Notes: generated from the letters alone by a model not told the origin. A DNA stretch of 64,000 nt from Onchidella celtica (GCA_963931925.1 OZ007582.1:33875590-33939589); one strand, 5' to 3'; positions 23,108 to 34,369 are shown, numbered from the stretch's first letter. Translations and numbers: made by a program.

Positions 23108-23158
23108 ACACTAACACAACAGGCACTGTCCACACCGCAACCCAGCGGGATGCAACGG
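23108..23158. repeat. Half of the 73-bp foldback sequence
   Basis: CACACTAACACAACAGGCACTG and GCGGGATGCAACGGGACTGCC match the left arm and loop of 16,981-17,053. The right arm is replaced by the 98-bp satellite, whose GACTGCCTTGC begins at the break. Confidence 0.6.
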
Positions 23159-23832
23159 GACTGCCTTGCTAGGATCGGGCTGAGGAGCCACACCAGAGGC
23201 CGCATACTCCAGGCTCGGATCCGACTCCGAAGTTCAAGTCCAATTTCTGTGGAAAGGACTGCCTTGCCAGGATCGGACTGCAGACACCAAATTAAGGCAG
23301 AATACACCAGACTCGGATCCGACTTCGAAGTTCACGTCCAATGTCTGTGGAAAGGACTGCCTTGCCAGGATCGGACTGCGGACACCAAATTAAGGGAGAA
23401 TACACCAGACTCGGATCCGACTTCGAAGTTCAAGTCCAATGTCTGTGGAAAGGACTGCCTTGCCAGGATCGGACTGCGGACACCAAATTAAGGGAGAATA
23501 CACCAGACTCGGATCCGACTTCGAAGTTCAAGTCCAATGTCTGTGGAAAGGACTGCCTTGCCAGGATCGGACTGCGGACACCAAATTAAGGCAGAATACA
23601 CCAGACTCGGATCCGACTTCGAAGTTCAAGTCCAATGTCTGTGGAAAGGACTGCCTTGCCAGGATCGGACTGCGGACACCAAATTAAGGCAGAATACACC
23701 AGACTCGGATCCGACTTCGAAGTTCACGTCCAATGTCTGTGGAAAGGACTGTCTTGCCCATGCCAGGATCGGGCTGCGGGGCCATACCAACACCAACATA
23801 CTCCAGAATCGGATCCGACTTCGAAGTTCACA
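23153..23832. repeat. 98-bp satellite array
   Basis: About seven units of 98 bp with landmarks GGACTGCCTTGCCAGGATCG and CTCGGATCCGACTTCGAAGT. The first and last units are the most diverged and the central five nearly identical, typical of unequal exchange. Frames remain open through it only by periodicity. Confidence 0.95.
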
Positions 23833-24102
23833 GACCACTATTACTGTTATTATTACTACTATTATTACTACTACTACTACTTTAACTACTACTACTACAA
23901 CTATTACCACTATACTACTACTACTACTTATTACTACTAGTACTATTACAACTATCACTACTACTAGAACTATTACCACTATACTACTACTACTACTTAT
24001 TACTACTAGTACTATTACAACTATCACTGCTACTAGAACAACTACCACTATACTACTACTACTACCAATATCATTACTGCTACAAGTACTACCGCTACCT
24101 CT

Positions 24103-24158
<56 letters not shown>

Positions 24159-24282
24159 CGCTACCACTACCACTACCACTACTATTACTACTACTACCAC
24201 TACTACTACTACTACCGCTACCACTACCAACACTACTACTATTACTACTACTACTACTACTGCTACTACTATTACTGCCACC
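23833..24282. repeat. (ACT)n trinucleotide microsatellite
   Basis: About 450 bp of ACT/ATT/ACC triplets with long pure ACT runs at about 24,105-24,157. It abuts the 98-bp satellite directly. Confidence 0.95.
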
Positions 24283-24362
24283 CACCCTCAACCTATGTCA
24301 GTTATTGATTCATTAACTAATTTGCTCCAATGTCACAGGAATGGTTACTTTAAATTTGCGTA

Positions 24363-24470
24363 CAGTTGAACATTCTGATCAGCTCAATAATTAATGTTGC
24401 ACACAATGCCTAACAAACACAAGCTTGAGTGACGCTGAATTCAATGTCAACAAACGACAAACTTTTCTCT
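24363..24470. repeat. Direct repeat flanking a MITE, left copy
   Basis: The block GAACATTCTGATCAGCTCAA to the CAACAAACGACAA stretch recurs at 24,953-25,060 on the far side of the MITE. Confidence 0.7.
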
Positions 24471-24475
24471 TTGGC

Positions 24476-24771
24476 TGTTGTTATAAGTACGTACTCAACC
24501 CAAGCCTTTTGCGCTAGGTGCGCTTACGTATAAGTATTGTCCCTAACCCGTCCTTATCCTCAACCCCAACTCTTATCGGATACCTAACCTTGCCCCCTAT
24601 CGTTTCAACCAAAAAAAAAAAAAAATAGGAGGAAAACAAAACAACAAAAATGTTTAAAAGAATAATTCATCTTAATTAAATAAGACTGTGGTCAAGGACC
24701 ACTTCGGGAGGAGCTCAGGGGTCACACAGGGCTTTAAATAGCCGTAATGCAAAACGTACGTCCTTACAGCA
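24476..24771 (+). mobile_element. Palindromic MITE family P, copy 1
   Basis: Starts TGTTGTTATAAGTACGTAC and ends with a diverged complement (GTACGTCCTTACAGCA). It contains TTTTGCGCTAGG near one end and the CCTAACC...CAACC interior shared with copies at 26,178, 26,676 and 31,678. No coding capacity. Confidence 0.75.
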
Positions 24772-24952
24772 CTGCGAGAAACATATTGGCCCCAACCCAC
24801 CGACCTGAATATCAAACTCTATGGTGCTCTGCCAGAACTGCAGAAAACCGTAGATTTTATTAAAAGAACAAATCTGCAGATTTAGATTGGTGAACGAAAG
24901 AAGAAGAAGAACAACGTCCTTTGTCTTCATCAATGTGTCATGCGCTGGTTTC

Positions 24953-25060
24953 AACAGTTGAACACATCGATTAGCTCAATAAATAATGTTGCACACGGTG
25001 GCCAACAAACAAAAGCTTCTGTCACGTTAGCATAAATGTCAACAAACGACAATGTTTTGT
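24953..25060. repeat. Direct repeat flanking a MITE, right copy
   Basis: Matches 24,363-24,470 with scattered differences. Confidence 0.7.
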
Positions 25061-25221
25061 CCTTATCAATGTGTCGGTCGCTGCTTGCTTGCGTGAAATG
25101 TCACCCGTCCTGCTGATGCTGTAATAACTAAGACTGTAACCCTCTTATTGCAGATACATTGACAGCCATCTCCTCATTCACCCGTGGTTTTACAGCACGC
25201 TATGTTTGTTGTGGTCGATTT

Positions 25222-25609
25222 TAGTCTTTATTTTTTAGGAGGTTCGCTATTCTTGGCATTTATACCTCACTTTTCTTGTTTTTATATTTCTGTTTTATAT
25301 TTTTATTTGTTTTTTAGGTAGTGATTAAAAAAAAAAAAATTTTGCCGTCGCTGGGGCCTTGTTCGGCCTGCTCTTCTCGATTTCCAACGGCCAGGATATT
25401 TTTAACGTGCGCAACATGCGCATGGGCCCTCCAAGTTTTTCGTCCTTATACCAGGAAGACTAGGTGCTCGATCCTACCTACCATAGGATCAGGGACAGGA
25501 ATTTTCCTCCAAAATTCAAACACGCCTGCTCATGCTACAACTGGGGATCCAATTCGGGTCCCTCGGCATGAGAGGCGAGCACCTTGCCACTAGACTAACG
25601 TGTCTCCCG
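25222..25609 (-). mobile_element. tRNA-derived SINE (tail type A)
   Basis: On the minus strand the tRNA-like head lies at about 25,609-25,540 with CTAGTGGCAAGGTGCTCGCC. The body CTCCGAG-like and GTGCTCGATCCTACC blocks follow, and the AACCTCCTAAAAAATAA tail lies at about 25,230. It is the uninterrupted counterpart of 15,585-16,335. Confidence 0.8.
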
Positions 25610-26175
25610 ATTGTCATGGCCGTGATACTAAATACTATTACAGACAGCGAGCTACTTTTTACTGAGATTCTAATTAGAGCAGGTGGCATTTAGAGATTTA
25701 TCAACGTAATTAGGAGTTTTGTGATAGATTTTCAGATCTATGTTTAGTAGCTCACTGAGGTCAGTTTGTTTTACATCGGTTTTAACTAAATCTAAAACTT
25801 GACCAGCCTTTGAATCAACCAAGAAGACAGACTTGTGTCTGTCTCAAATGTGCACCAGGTCACTTTTAAATCGTCTGCAAAACCTAGGTAAAACAGAGTT
25901 GACTCGGCACGCAACTGGCCTAAAAGAAAGTATGCAGTTGTTGATGAAAATAAAACTAATAAAACCAACATAATTATATTTGTCACTTAATGCATTTAAT
26001 TACGCCTTATTCCTAGTCATGCGTGACAGACAGACGGACAGAGACAAATTTTAAGGAACAAGTGGGTAGGCGGTGCCTTAGTGGACAAGTGTAAAGGCCG
26101 AGAAGGTTCCAGAGATGGGTGTATCCACTCGGCACGGAGATAGATACAGGAATGGACGGATGGAATGAAAGAATG
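25610..26175. other. No gene seen
   Basis: AT-rich DNA without a supportable feature. Confidence 0.4.
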
Positions 26176-26177
26176 AA

Positions 26178-26484
26178 TGTTGTTCAAAGTATCACTTCCC
26201 CCAAGTTTTGTTTGAGCTAAGGATACGTCATTATCTTAAAGCCTTTTGTGACTCCAAAGCGAGAGAGCTCTTCACGAAATACTCCTACCAACAGCCTTAA
26301 TTAATCATTCTTTCAGATTTTCTTTTTATTTTCCTTCTGTTTTCTGCTTGAAAGGATAGGGGGCAGGCTTAGGGATTCGATAAGATTTAGGGCTGAGGAT
26401 AAGGACGTGGTTAGGATTAAGTACATAATACGTACGAGCCCCTAATGCAAAAACGCTTGGGGTGCGTACGGACTTATAACAACA
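26178..26484 (-). mobile_element. Palindromic MITE family P, copy 2 (inverted)
   Basis: The reverse complement of copies 1, 3 and 4, ending GGGTGCGTACGGACTTATAA then CAACA at 26,484. It faces copy 3 across a 190-bp spacer. Confidence 0.8.
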
Positions 26485-26675
26485 CCCTGAAAGAATAAAC
26501 TGAAAATCATGGAACGGTTTTAGAATTAAAGCGAAAGTCCAGTGGACTATGACAAATGGATCAAGTAGATTGGTCAGAGAGGCAACAGGTGGCAAAATGG
26601 AAGAATTAGGCATAACTGGTGACTAAGGCTAATTATTGCGCCGTGAGTCTCTTTCGCCTCGGTTTTTCTATGGAC

Positions 26676-26989
26676 TGTTGTTATTTGTAAGTACGCACCC
26701 CAACTGTTTTGCGCTAGGGGTGCGTACGTATACGTGCCTATCCCTAATCCCGTCCTTATTCTCAACCCTAAATCTAAATCGAACCCTGCCCCCTATCCTT
26801 TCAACCAAAAAAACAGGAGAAAAAACAAAAAGTAAATCTGAAGAATAATTAATTAAGGCTCTTGTTAGGAGTATTTCGGGAGGAGCTTTCTAGCTCTGGA
26901 GTCACAAAAGGCTTTAAAATACGTGCCCCTAGCGCCATAAAAACAACAACAACAAACAAACCTGGGGGTCATACGTACTTGTAACAACA
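26676..26989 (+). mobile_element. Palindromic MITE family P, copy 3
   Basis: Starts TGTTGTTATTTGTAAGTACG and ends TACGTACTTGTAACAACA, so the terminal inverted repeats are well preserved. GCGCTAGGGGTGCGTACG and GCCCCTAGCGC form a second inverted pair. Confidence 0.85.
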
Positions 26990-27104
26990 TTCCTTCGTAT
27001 GAGATGGTGATCTGTGGAGTTTTACTGGGTCTGGTGAATTGGCAAGACCGACACAAATCTATCTCTACCTGACAGCGCATTGACTTAGGACTGTTTTGTC
27101 TTGG

Positions 27105-27236
27105 TTTTCAGTTTGAGATGTGGACTATGGCGTTGAACAGGACTTCGTGCATTGGCGAGATCGAAACAAGATTGTCTCACGACTTCCGCCACGTAAAACT
27201 GTCTTGAGACAGCTGGCGGAAGAAGAGACTTCACGC
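27105..27236. repeat. Single relative of the 62.4-64 kb satellite monomer
   Basis: GAGATGTGGACTATGGCGTT to AAACTGTCTTGAGACAGCTG aligns with the first monomer at about 62,398-62,510. The arms GACTTCCGCCA and TGGCGGAAG form a local hairpin. Confidence 0.6.
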
Positions 27237-27249
27237 ATTGTATCTCGGT

Positions 27250-27625
27250 CGGTGCAGGCATGTTGGAATTTGGGAGTTTTCTCATATTTTTTTGTCCGTT
27301 TTTATTGGAGGTAGGATCGGACACCTAGTCTACTCGGATAAGGACGAAACATTCGGAGGGCCCCTGTGCACGTTGTGCACGTTGAAGACACTTTGGCAGT
27401 TGGAAATCCAGAAGAGCAGGCCAAATCAGCCACCGCCCGGTGCAAAATTAATTAAAAATGTATCTACTCCATCCCATTCCCCCACAACACCCCCCCCCCC
27501 AAAAAAACCCGCACCAGCGCTGCACTGTGGCGACGCCGCGTCTGCTCCAATTGTAACTGGGCTGCAATGACACAAAGACACATAGCCCAAAATAGATTAA
27601 AGAAGTATACAAAGTACAAAACAAC
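27250..27625 (+). mobile_element. tRNA-derived SINE lacking its tRNA head (tail type B)
   Basis: Starts at GGTGCAGGCATGTTGGAATT, directly joined to the satellite-like monomer, and runs through the GGAGGGCCCCTGTGCACGTT body to the AATTGTAACTGGGCTGCAAT tail. Confidence 0.8.
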
Positions 27626-28185
27626 ACAAATACAAACGGGAAAAAGACTTGTGTCAGTGCGTTACAAGCCTTAACAGAAACTCTTTATTTGGTCAAAACC
27701 CTGTGCGATTCTCTATCGTTTTGTCCCAGTAGTGGATTTCGGTAGGAAATCAATTAAAGACTGCATTTTTCCATTTCGTGGAATGGATTTCTTTTTTTGC
27801 ATTTCCTGTAATCGATTAACAGTACCAACAGTAATTATTGTACACTATAAACATCTCTAGTAAGCCTCTAGGCAACCACTCACATAATTATATCAATTAG
27901 CGAGACGCCCCTTCTTAATAACCTCCCCCCCCCCCCCCCCCCTCTCTCTCTCAAGAACTACTCTGGCAGTTTCTACAATCAGTACTTAGCTCCGTATTGA
28001 GACGAAGTGCTTGGTGACAGTTGCTAATATCTGTGCCAGTACTGAATGTCTTTCTTTATGTTTGAGACATTTTGCGAACTTAGTTCTTGTTTCTTCTCTC
28101 TCCATTATTTCTTGCACGAGGTTTTGCTACATACAACTTTCTCTTTTTGCCAAATGTTGACGTTGTAATGAAGCTAGAGGATGGG
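27626..28185. other. No gene seen
   Basis: Contains a poly-C run with a short CT run (27,927-27,952) and a relative of the 124-bp repeat at about 28,080-28,170. No gene. Confidence 0.5.
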
Positions 28186-28187
28186 AC

Positions 28188-28326
28188 ACCTGGCCACCGA
28201 AACTTTTGTGACTACGTGGCCGCCTAAACTTCTGTGACTACGTGGCCACCTAAACATCTGTGACTACGTGGCCACCTAAACCTCTGTAACTACGTGGCCA
28301 ACCAAACCTCTGTGACTATGTGGCCA
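28188..28326. repeat. 27-bp minisatellite (TGACTACGTGGCCACC)
   Basis: Five units of 27 bp with landmark GTGACTACGTGGCCACCTAA and a few substitutions. Confidence 0.9.
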
Positions 28327-28369
28327 AAAACGTATCAAACTATTAGTACTGTCACAATTTTTGACGATA

Positions 28370-28700
28370 TCACTCTAGTACCCAGACAAAAATTGCCAGT
28401 CCTTAAACTTCTGAATTGATATGCGGAACTGATTGTAAGTAGTCAGATGATTGCAAAAACATACATGAGTAATTTGAAAAAATTATTTGGAGAGTCCAGT
28501 GGAAATATTAGCTAAATCACAGATTTCATGTTCAGGGAAAACTGACTTTTAACTTTGTCTGAGGTCTTTCTTTCATAGGTTGCTATTTTTAGATGGCAAT
28601 TTCAATGGACTGAGCTCATTTCTCACAAAGATACTGAAGTAGATTGTACAATGGAATATTCGCTTCGGCTTAGGGCCAATAGCCCAGAATTTCTACATTG
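28370..28700. repeat. Dispersed repeat shared with 12,960-13,135 and 31,390-31,560
   Basis: The first part aligns with 12,960-13,135. The second part (28,510-28,650, ATTTCATGTTCAGGGAAAAC) is the diverged reverse complement of 31,395-31,540. Confidence 0.55.
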
Positions 28701-28751
28701 TGATTTAACCCATTTTTCCAGTGGATTCTTCACTTGTTAATAAAATAGGAA

Positions 28752-29080
28752 GAGTAAGTGTGTCAAAGATAGAGCATTTTGTAAGTGTGTCAAAGATAGA
28801 GCATTTTGTAAGTGTGTCAAAGATAGAGTATTTTGTAAGTGTGTCAAAGATAGAGCATTTTGTAAGTGTGTCAAAGATAGAGCATTTTGTAAGTGTGTCA
28901 AAGATAGAGCATTTTGTAAGTGTGTCAAAGATAGAGCATTTTGTAAGTGTGTCAAAGATAAAGCATTTTGTAAGTGTGTCAAAGATAGAGCATTTTGTAA
29001 GTGTGTCAAAGATAGAGCATTTTGTAAGTGTGTCAAAGATAGAGCATTTTGTAAGTGTGTCAAACATAGAGCATTTTGGC
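28752..29080. repeat. 27-bp minisatellite (AAGTGTGTCAAAGATAGAGC)
   Basis: About twelve near-identical 27-bp units. Nine-residue repeats appear in several frames on both strands, as expected for a period divisible by three. There is no start, splice or codon signal of a real gene. Confidence 0.95.
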
Positions 29081-30220
29081 CTATTTCAAATATAATGCAG
29101 TGGGCACTAGAGAGGTACATTACTTGGACTCATCCATTGTGGACAAAAACTCAGTTTTTAATATAACTAGTGTAAGGACCCATTCAAAGAGCGGGTTGCA
29201 AACAACACGCACAATCAGCACACAGATTAATGTAGATCTGGGAAGAAAACAACTCACAACTGGCACAGCAACACCCGCATGGCCCGTACCGTGCATAAGG
29301 CAGACGGCACAGAAACTCATGCCTTCAAACTTTGAAACGCAACCGGAAGTTTAAAGTCGAAACAATACAAAGGCAGGAGGGAGGCAACCATTGTTGAGGA
29401 GAAAGTATTATTCGATGACGTACTCTCTCTGTCTCTCTCTCTTACAATAAAAGTAGTAATCTGCAGTCCTGCTTCAGAACTCATGCGCGCCAGGACACTG
29501 CGCACCAAGCTTGATATGGTTACCTTTTATGACATGCACGGTACTAAAGTCGAAACAAAACAAAGGCAGGAAGGAGGCCATCATTGTTGAGGAGAAAGCA
29601 TTATTCGATATTTTTAGGCCTATTTTCATTTATTACAAAATTACGATACTTCACTTTCATGTCAAAGGAATAGACATAGTAGCAAAAAGAACAATCTTTC
29701 ACATGTCATTTTTTCAGGTCTGGGCATTTCTTCCTCGCAGCAGTGAATTTTTTTTCTTTGCTGTTTTTTTTATATAGATTTCTGTACGTTTTTTTCTTTC
29801 TTGAGACATGAAAAAGAGACACATTTTCGTTCAATAAAGTTAAAAAGTATAATTGGAAATTTCGTCCTTCCATCCTCTTTACATATTGCTGGTCAAGAAT
29901 TAACTTTATGACATCTGCATAATCTGGCTGGAACTGTGTTGTTACAGCAATTATAATTAGTCTTTACATTGACTACAAGACAGTGCTGTTGTTAATGTAA
30001 CCTAGATCGAGATACTTTGTCTTGCTCGGTCGGCTGGTAATGGTAACAAAACAACAACCACCACCACAACAACAACAACCACAACAACAACAATAACAAC
30101 AAGAAAAACAAAAATATCAGCAACAACAACAAATAGATATACTGATAACAGTGTTTGTAATAATTTTTCCTAATGACAATAATAATAATAATAATAATAA
30201 TAGTAATAATAATAATAATA
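29081..30220. other. No gene seen
   Basis: Includes two direct repeats of about 60 bp (29,356-29,415 and 29,551-29,610, landmark GTTGAGGAGAAAG), a short CT run and (CAA)n/(AAT)n microsatellites at 30,050-30,220. No gene. Confidence 0.5.
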
Positions 30221-30222
30221 TA

Positions 30223-30598
30223 ATCTTACAATAATTGAGCTAGAGAGTGAACCTGTAAGCAGCTAAAACTTCGCGTCTACGCCATAAAAAATTATGAAAC
30301 TTGGTGTACTGCATTAATTTTTAACGAAGAGTTACGTGGACACATTCATTTTGAACAAAAATCAGTCTTTACTTTTATTTATATTAAAGATTTTTGAGCC
30401 GCAAAAACAGAAACGCATTTTCATCGGATAGAACCGAAAAGTGTGACAGGAAATTGCGCTCTTCGTCACTATTTACACATTGCAGGCCGAAATTCAACGC
30501 AGGCATCCATCGAATCCAAATGCTGCAATATAGTCTAGAGCTAGAATACGATTGGGCTTCCCACAAAGAATCTGCAAGATTTTAACTTGCGTGGGTCG
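30223..30598. repeat. Dispersed repeat R30, copy 1
   Basis: Aligns with 33,529-33,966 in the same orientation. Landmarks are ACGAAGAGTTACGTGGACAC and GATAGAACCGAAAAGTGT. No coding capacity. Confidence 0.8.
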
Positions 30599-30956
30599 GC
30601 TATTAATAATAATAATAATAACAATATCAGTAATAACAATGTAATAATAATGCACACTTATACAGCGAGCTATCCTATTCAAAACAGCCTCTAGGCGCTT
30701 TCCAAATTAAGAATAATTAATCAAGGAAAACAAATGAAAAAACTTCCTAAAATACGATTGCAATAAACAGATCTACAGTAAAATTCCAATCAAAAGAAAG
30801 ATTTTTAATTTCGATCAAAACAGCTCAAGATGTCGCAAATCTTGTTGGTTCATTAATTGGAAATGTAAACATTTGTAGCGATTTCTAAACCACATTTTAA
30901 CTGCAGTTTCAATGTCATGATAATCTGGTTCCTTTGCATGTTCGTATATTTAAGAG

Positions 30957-31310
30957 ATACGGTGGTCTCGAGGCAAGGAGCTCACTCTCTTACCGAAGGT
31001 ACCGGGTTCGATCCCCGGTCGGTGCAAGCATGTTGGATTTTTGTTTTTCTTATAATGGTGTTGGGCTAGGGGGGGTCCTGTCCCTGATCTTACCATATGT
31101 AGAATCTAGCACCTAGTCTTCTCAGATAAAGACGACAAACTCGGAGGGCCTGTGTGTACGTTGGGTGGGCAACTTGGGCAGCTGAAAGACCTCTGCCAGA
31201 ATCCCTACCACTAAAACACACAGCAAACATGAACTAACAAAAAGCTAGAAGAAAAATGAAGTGTAAACGCTTCGGGCAGCGAACCTCCTAAAATAAGAGC
31301 CCAAACACAC
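30957..31310 (+). mobile_element. tRNA-derived SINE (tail type A)
   Basis: The head ACGGTGGTCTCGAGGCAAGG, the B box GGTTCGATCCCCGG, a body with ACTCGGAGGGCCTGTGTGTA, and the tail GCGAACCTCCTAAAATAAGA. All three parts match the inverted copies at 15,585 and 25,222. Confidence 0.82.
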
Positions 31311-31677
31311 ATGAATAGTCCTCGTGGAAAACGGGCAATCACCACTTAGAAATTATTGGTTATTATCCCCTAGCTCAAGCTAACATTTCATTGTGCAACC
31401 TACTTCAGTATCTATTACAAAAATGGGCCCAGTCTGCTAAAATTGTAATCTAAAAATGACACAGTCTATAACAGAAAGAGCTCAGCCTAAGTTAAAAACT
31501 CAGTTTTCCCTTAACATGAAATCTGTGACTGGGCCAATTTTTCCCGCAATTTTTCCCGTGAACTCTTCACAATGTTTGTATGATTGCAGAAAATATGAAA
31601 TCAAGACGAGAAATCTTTTTTCTGCAAATTAGTCCGTGTTAAAAGGGAAAGTGGCCCAACACGGTTTTATGGCAGGC

Positions 31678-31990
31678 TGTTGTCAAAAGTAGATACGCAC
31701 ACCAATCGTCTTGCGCTAGGGGCACGTACGTAAACGTACTGTCCCTAACCCTGTCCTTATCTTCAACCCTAAATCTTATCGAATCCCTGACCCTGCACTC
31801 TAACCCTTCAACCAAAAACAGGAGGAAAACAAGAAAGAAAATCTGAAAGAGTAATTAATTGAGGCTATTGTTAGGAGCATTTCGGGGGGGTGGGGGTGGA
31901 GCTCTCTAGGTCTGAAGTCACAAAACGCATGAAAAATACGTACCCTTAGTGCAAGAAAACACTTGGGAGGACGTACGTACTCGTAACATC
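31678..31990 (+). mobile_element. Palindromic MITE family P, copy 4
   Basis: Starts TGTTGTCAAAAGTAGATACG and ends GGACGTACGTACTCGTAACA. The interior matches copy 3 (CCCTAACCCTGTCCTTATC and GGAGCTCTCTAGGTCTG). Confidence 0.8.
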
Positions 31991-32455
31991 ATTCTTTATG
32001 CCAACCTTGCCAGCCGAGGGTTGAATTAACAAAGAGACACCACGGCTGCAGGCTCAAGTGTGTGGACATAACGATGCCATACTTGTCCAGCCAACTCTCA
32101 TGGAAAGGGGGGGGGGGGTTAAGGCGAGTCGGCAAGGCAACGGCGTCTGTATGAGTTAATAACATGTAAATAGACATACCAAGGTCACATCATTCACAGA
32201 AATATTGATTTGGCCAAAAAAATTGGCACGTTTAACGACTCCCTGGCAAAGAAAGTAATCTCTCCAGTGCGTACCCAAACACAAAAAGTGAATGATATTA
32301 CATTTCTTACACATAAAAGACAGACAGACGTGAGGAGGGGGGAAAAAGCTGACAAAATGTTGCAATTTCTTTTTTTCCCGAATGATATTTTGGTGAAACG
32401 AGTTTCTAGTTAACTGGCTTACCATGGACATAGACCAATGGTTCCTAACCATTTT

Positions 32456-33168
32456 CATTCAGCCGCCCCCTTAGGCTCCAAATTTTCATTCAGTCGCCCC
32501 CCCCCCTTAGGCTCCAAATTTTCATTCAGCCGCCCCCCCCCTTAGGCTCCAAATTTTCATTCAGTCGCCCCCCCCCTTAGGCTCCAAATTTTCATTCAGT
32601 CGCCCCCCCCCCTTAGGCTCCAAATTTTCATTCAGCCGCCCCCCCCCCTTAGGCTCCAAATTTTCATTCAGTCGCCCCCACCCCCCCCCCCCCCCCCTTA
32701 GGCTCCAAATTTTCATTCAGCCGCCCCCCCCCTTAGGCTCCAAATTTTCATTCAGCCGCCCCCCCCCCCTTAGGCTCCAAATTTTCATTCAGTCGCCCCC
32801 CCCCCTTAGGCTCCAAATTTTCATTCAGCCACCCCCCCCCTTAGGCTCCAAATTTTCATTCAGCCACCCCCCCCCTTAGGCTCCAAATTTTCATTCAGCC
32901 ATCCCCCCCCTTAGGCTCCAAATTTTCATTCAGCCACCCCCCCCCCCTTAGGCTCCAAATTTTCATTCAGCCACCCCCCCCCCCCCCTTAGGCTCCAAAT
33001 TTTCATTCAGCCACCCCCCCCCCCTTAGGCTCCAAATTTTCATTCAGCCACCCCCCCCTTAGGCTCCAAATTTTCATTCAGCCGCCCCCCCCCCCTTAGG
33101 CTCCAAATTTTCATTCAGTCGCCCCCCCCCCCCCTTAGGCTCCAAATTTTCTTTCAGCCGCCCCTTCC
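32456..33168. repeat. Poly-C minisatellite (CTTAGGCTCCAAATTTTCATTCAG)
   Basis: About nineteen units of 33-45 bp. The 25-bp core TTAGGCTCCAAATTTTCATT is almost invariant while the following C tract varies from about 7 to 20. The minus strand therefore carries about nineteen regularly spaced G tracts. Confidence 0.95.
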
Positions 33169-33528
33169 GCCCCCTAACAAGAAATAACTCCCATTGAAAC
33201 CCAACAATTTCACAAGAAGACATGCCACACGCCAACTATAATTTATTGTTAGTGACAGTAGGCGTGCTGATTATCTGCTATTGTTCTAAAAGTGAACTTT
33301 GGAGGCTATGTTAGACTACTCCTCCGTCAATACTTAGCCCAGACGCTTCAAATTTTACAGACGTCGACAATATCCACATACCCAGGCTTTCGTCACATAA
33401 AAAAAATACAAAAACTCCTGTCCCCGAATTTATCAAAATATATTTTTTTCGGTCATTCTGTTTTAATTCACCATTTTGAGTGAACAGGAAGAATGATACC
33501 ATTGTCAATGAACCGGAACAGCCATCTG

Positions 33529-33966
33529 ATCTTATTATAATTGAGCAAGAGGGTGAACTTGTAAGCACCTTAAACCTCGCAACTACGTCATAAAAAAAAT
33601 TATGAAATTGGGTGTACTACATCAATTTTAACGAAGAGTTACGTGGACACATTCATTTTGAACAAATATCTGTCTTTACTTTTATTTATATTAATTTTTT
33701 TGAGCCCTAAAAACAGACGCATTTTTATGGGGTAGAACCGAAAAGTGTCTCTGGAAATTATGTCATTGACCTCTCATTTTACATTGATGATCTATAATCA
33801 ACGTTATCACATCTGTCTATTTCTACGTGAAATGGTGGCGTAACATTAAGTTCTATTAGTCGCTGCATCGAATCTAAGTGCCATTTTAATGTAGCCTAGA
33901 TCTGGATGTATAGCTGGGCTTGGTACATGGAACATTAGCAAGATTTATCTTGCGCGGGTCAGTTAG
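33529..33966. repeat. Dispersed repeat R30, copy 2
   Basis: Direct relative of 30,223-30,598, with extra sequence around 33,770-33,870. Confidence 0.8.
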
Positions 33967-34369
33967 TTCATTATAAAACAGAAAGCATCCATTACCAAAA
34001 TTACTTAACAAACAAACAAACCCAGGCCCTTTCTTTTCATAACCCCCATTTACGCCTGATGTTGATTAAGTCAGTGGTTGCCACGTGTTTGCCTCCAAAC
34101 CGCCCTAGATTCACAATTTCCTCCACACGTTGTCGCCTTCTTGTGACCTTTTTTTTCTCCGTCCTTTTCAACCTCCCTCTCCCCAGAACTCACGTTGAGA
34201 ACCATTGCTGTGGACGGTCTGTTAACTGAGGAGCCCCCGGAATCAAGAAAAAATATTTTGGCACAGTTATTTTTTATGTGAATCGGTGTGTCTCGACGAT
34301 ATCCGGAACAGGATCTGTAACGAAAATTTGTCCAAAAAAAATAATTGTTATTAGCTTTGGTTAAACAAC

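Larger units (their letters stand above)
32428..34213. mobile_element. Probable non-autonomous hAT-type element
   Basis: The left end has CCAATGGTTCCTAACCATTTT and the right end AACGTTGAGAACCATTGCTG-like sequence, which are imperfect inverted repeats of the CAATGGTTCYYAACS type seen on many hAT elements. Inside are the poly-C minisatellite and repeat R30 copy 2. No transposase is visible. The target duplication is unclear (TGGACATA against TGGACGGT), so the ends are tentative. Confidence 0.4.

Noticed and set aside
23150-24316. Frames with repeated GLPCQDRTADTK-type and poly-T/I/L stretches
   Set aside because: They follow from the 98-bp satellite and the ACT triplet tract, with no other coding sign.
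28188-29080. CRISPR-like array
   Set aside because: The units are contiguous 27-bp repeats without unique spacers, in eukaryotic DNA.
28705-29120. Open frames on both strands with nine-residue repeats
   Set aside because: The 27-bp period is divisible by three and the unit has no stop, so openness is automatic.
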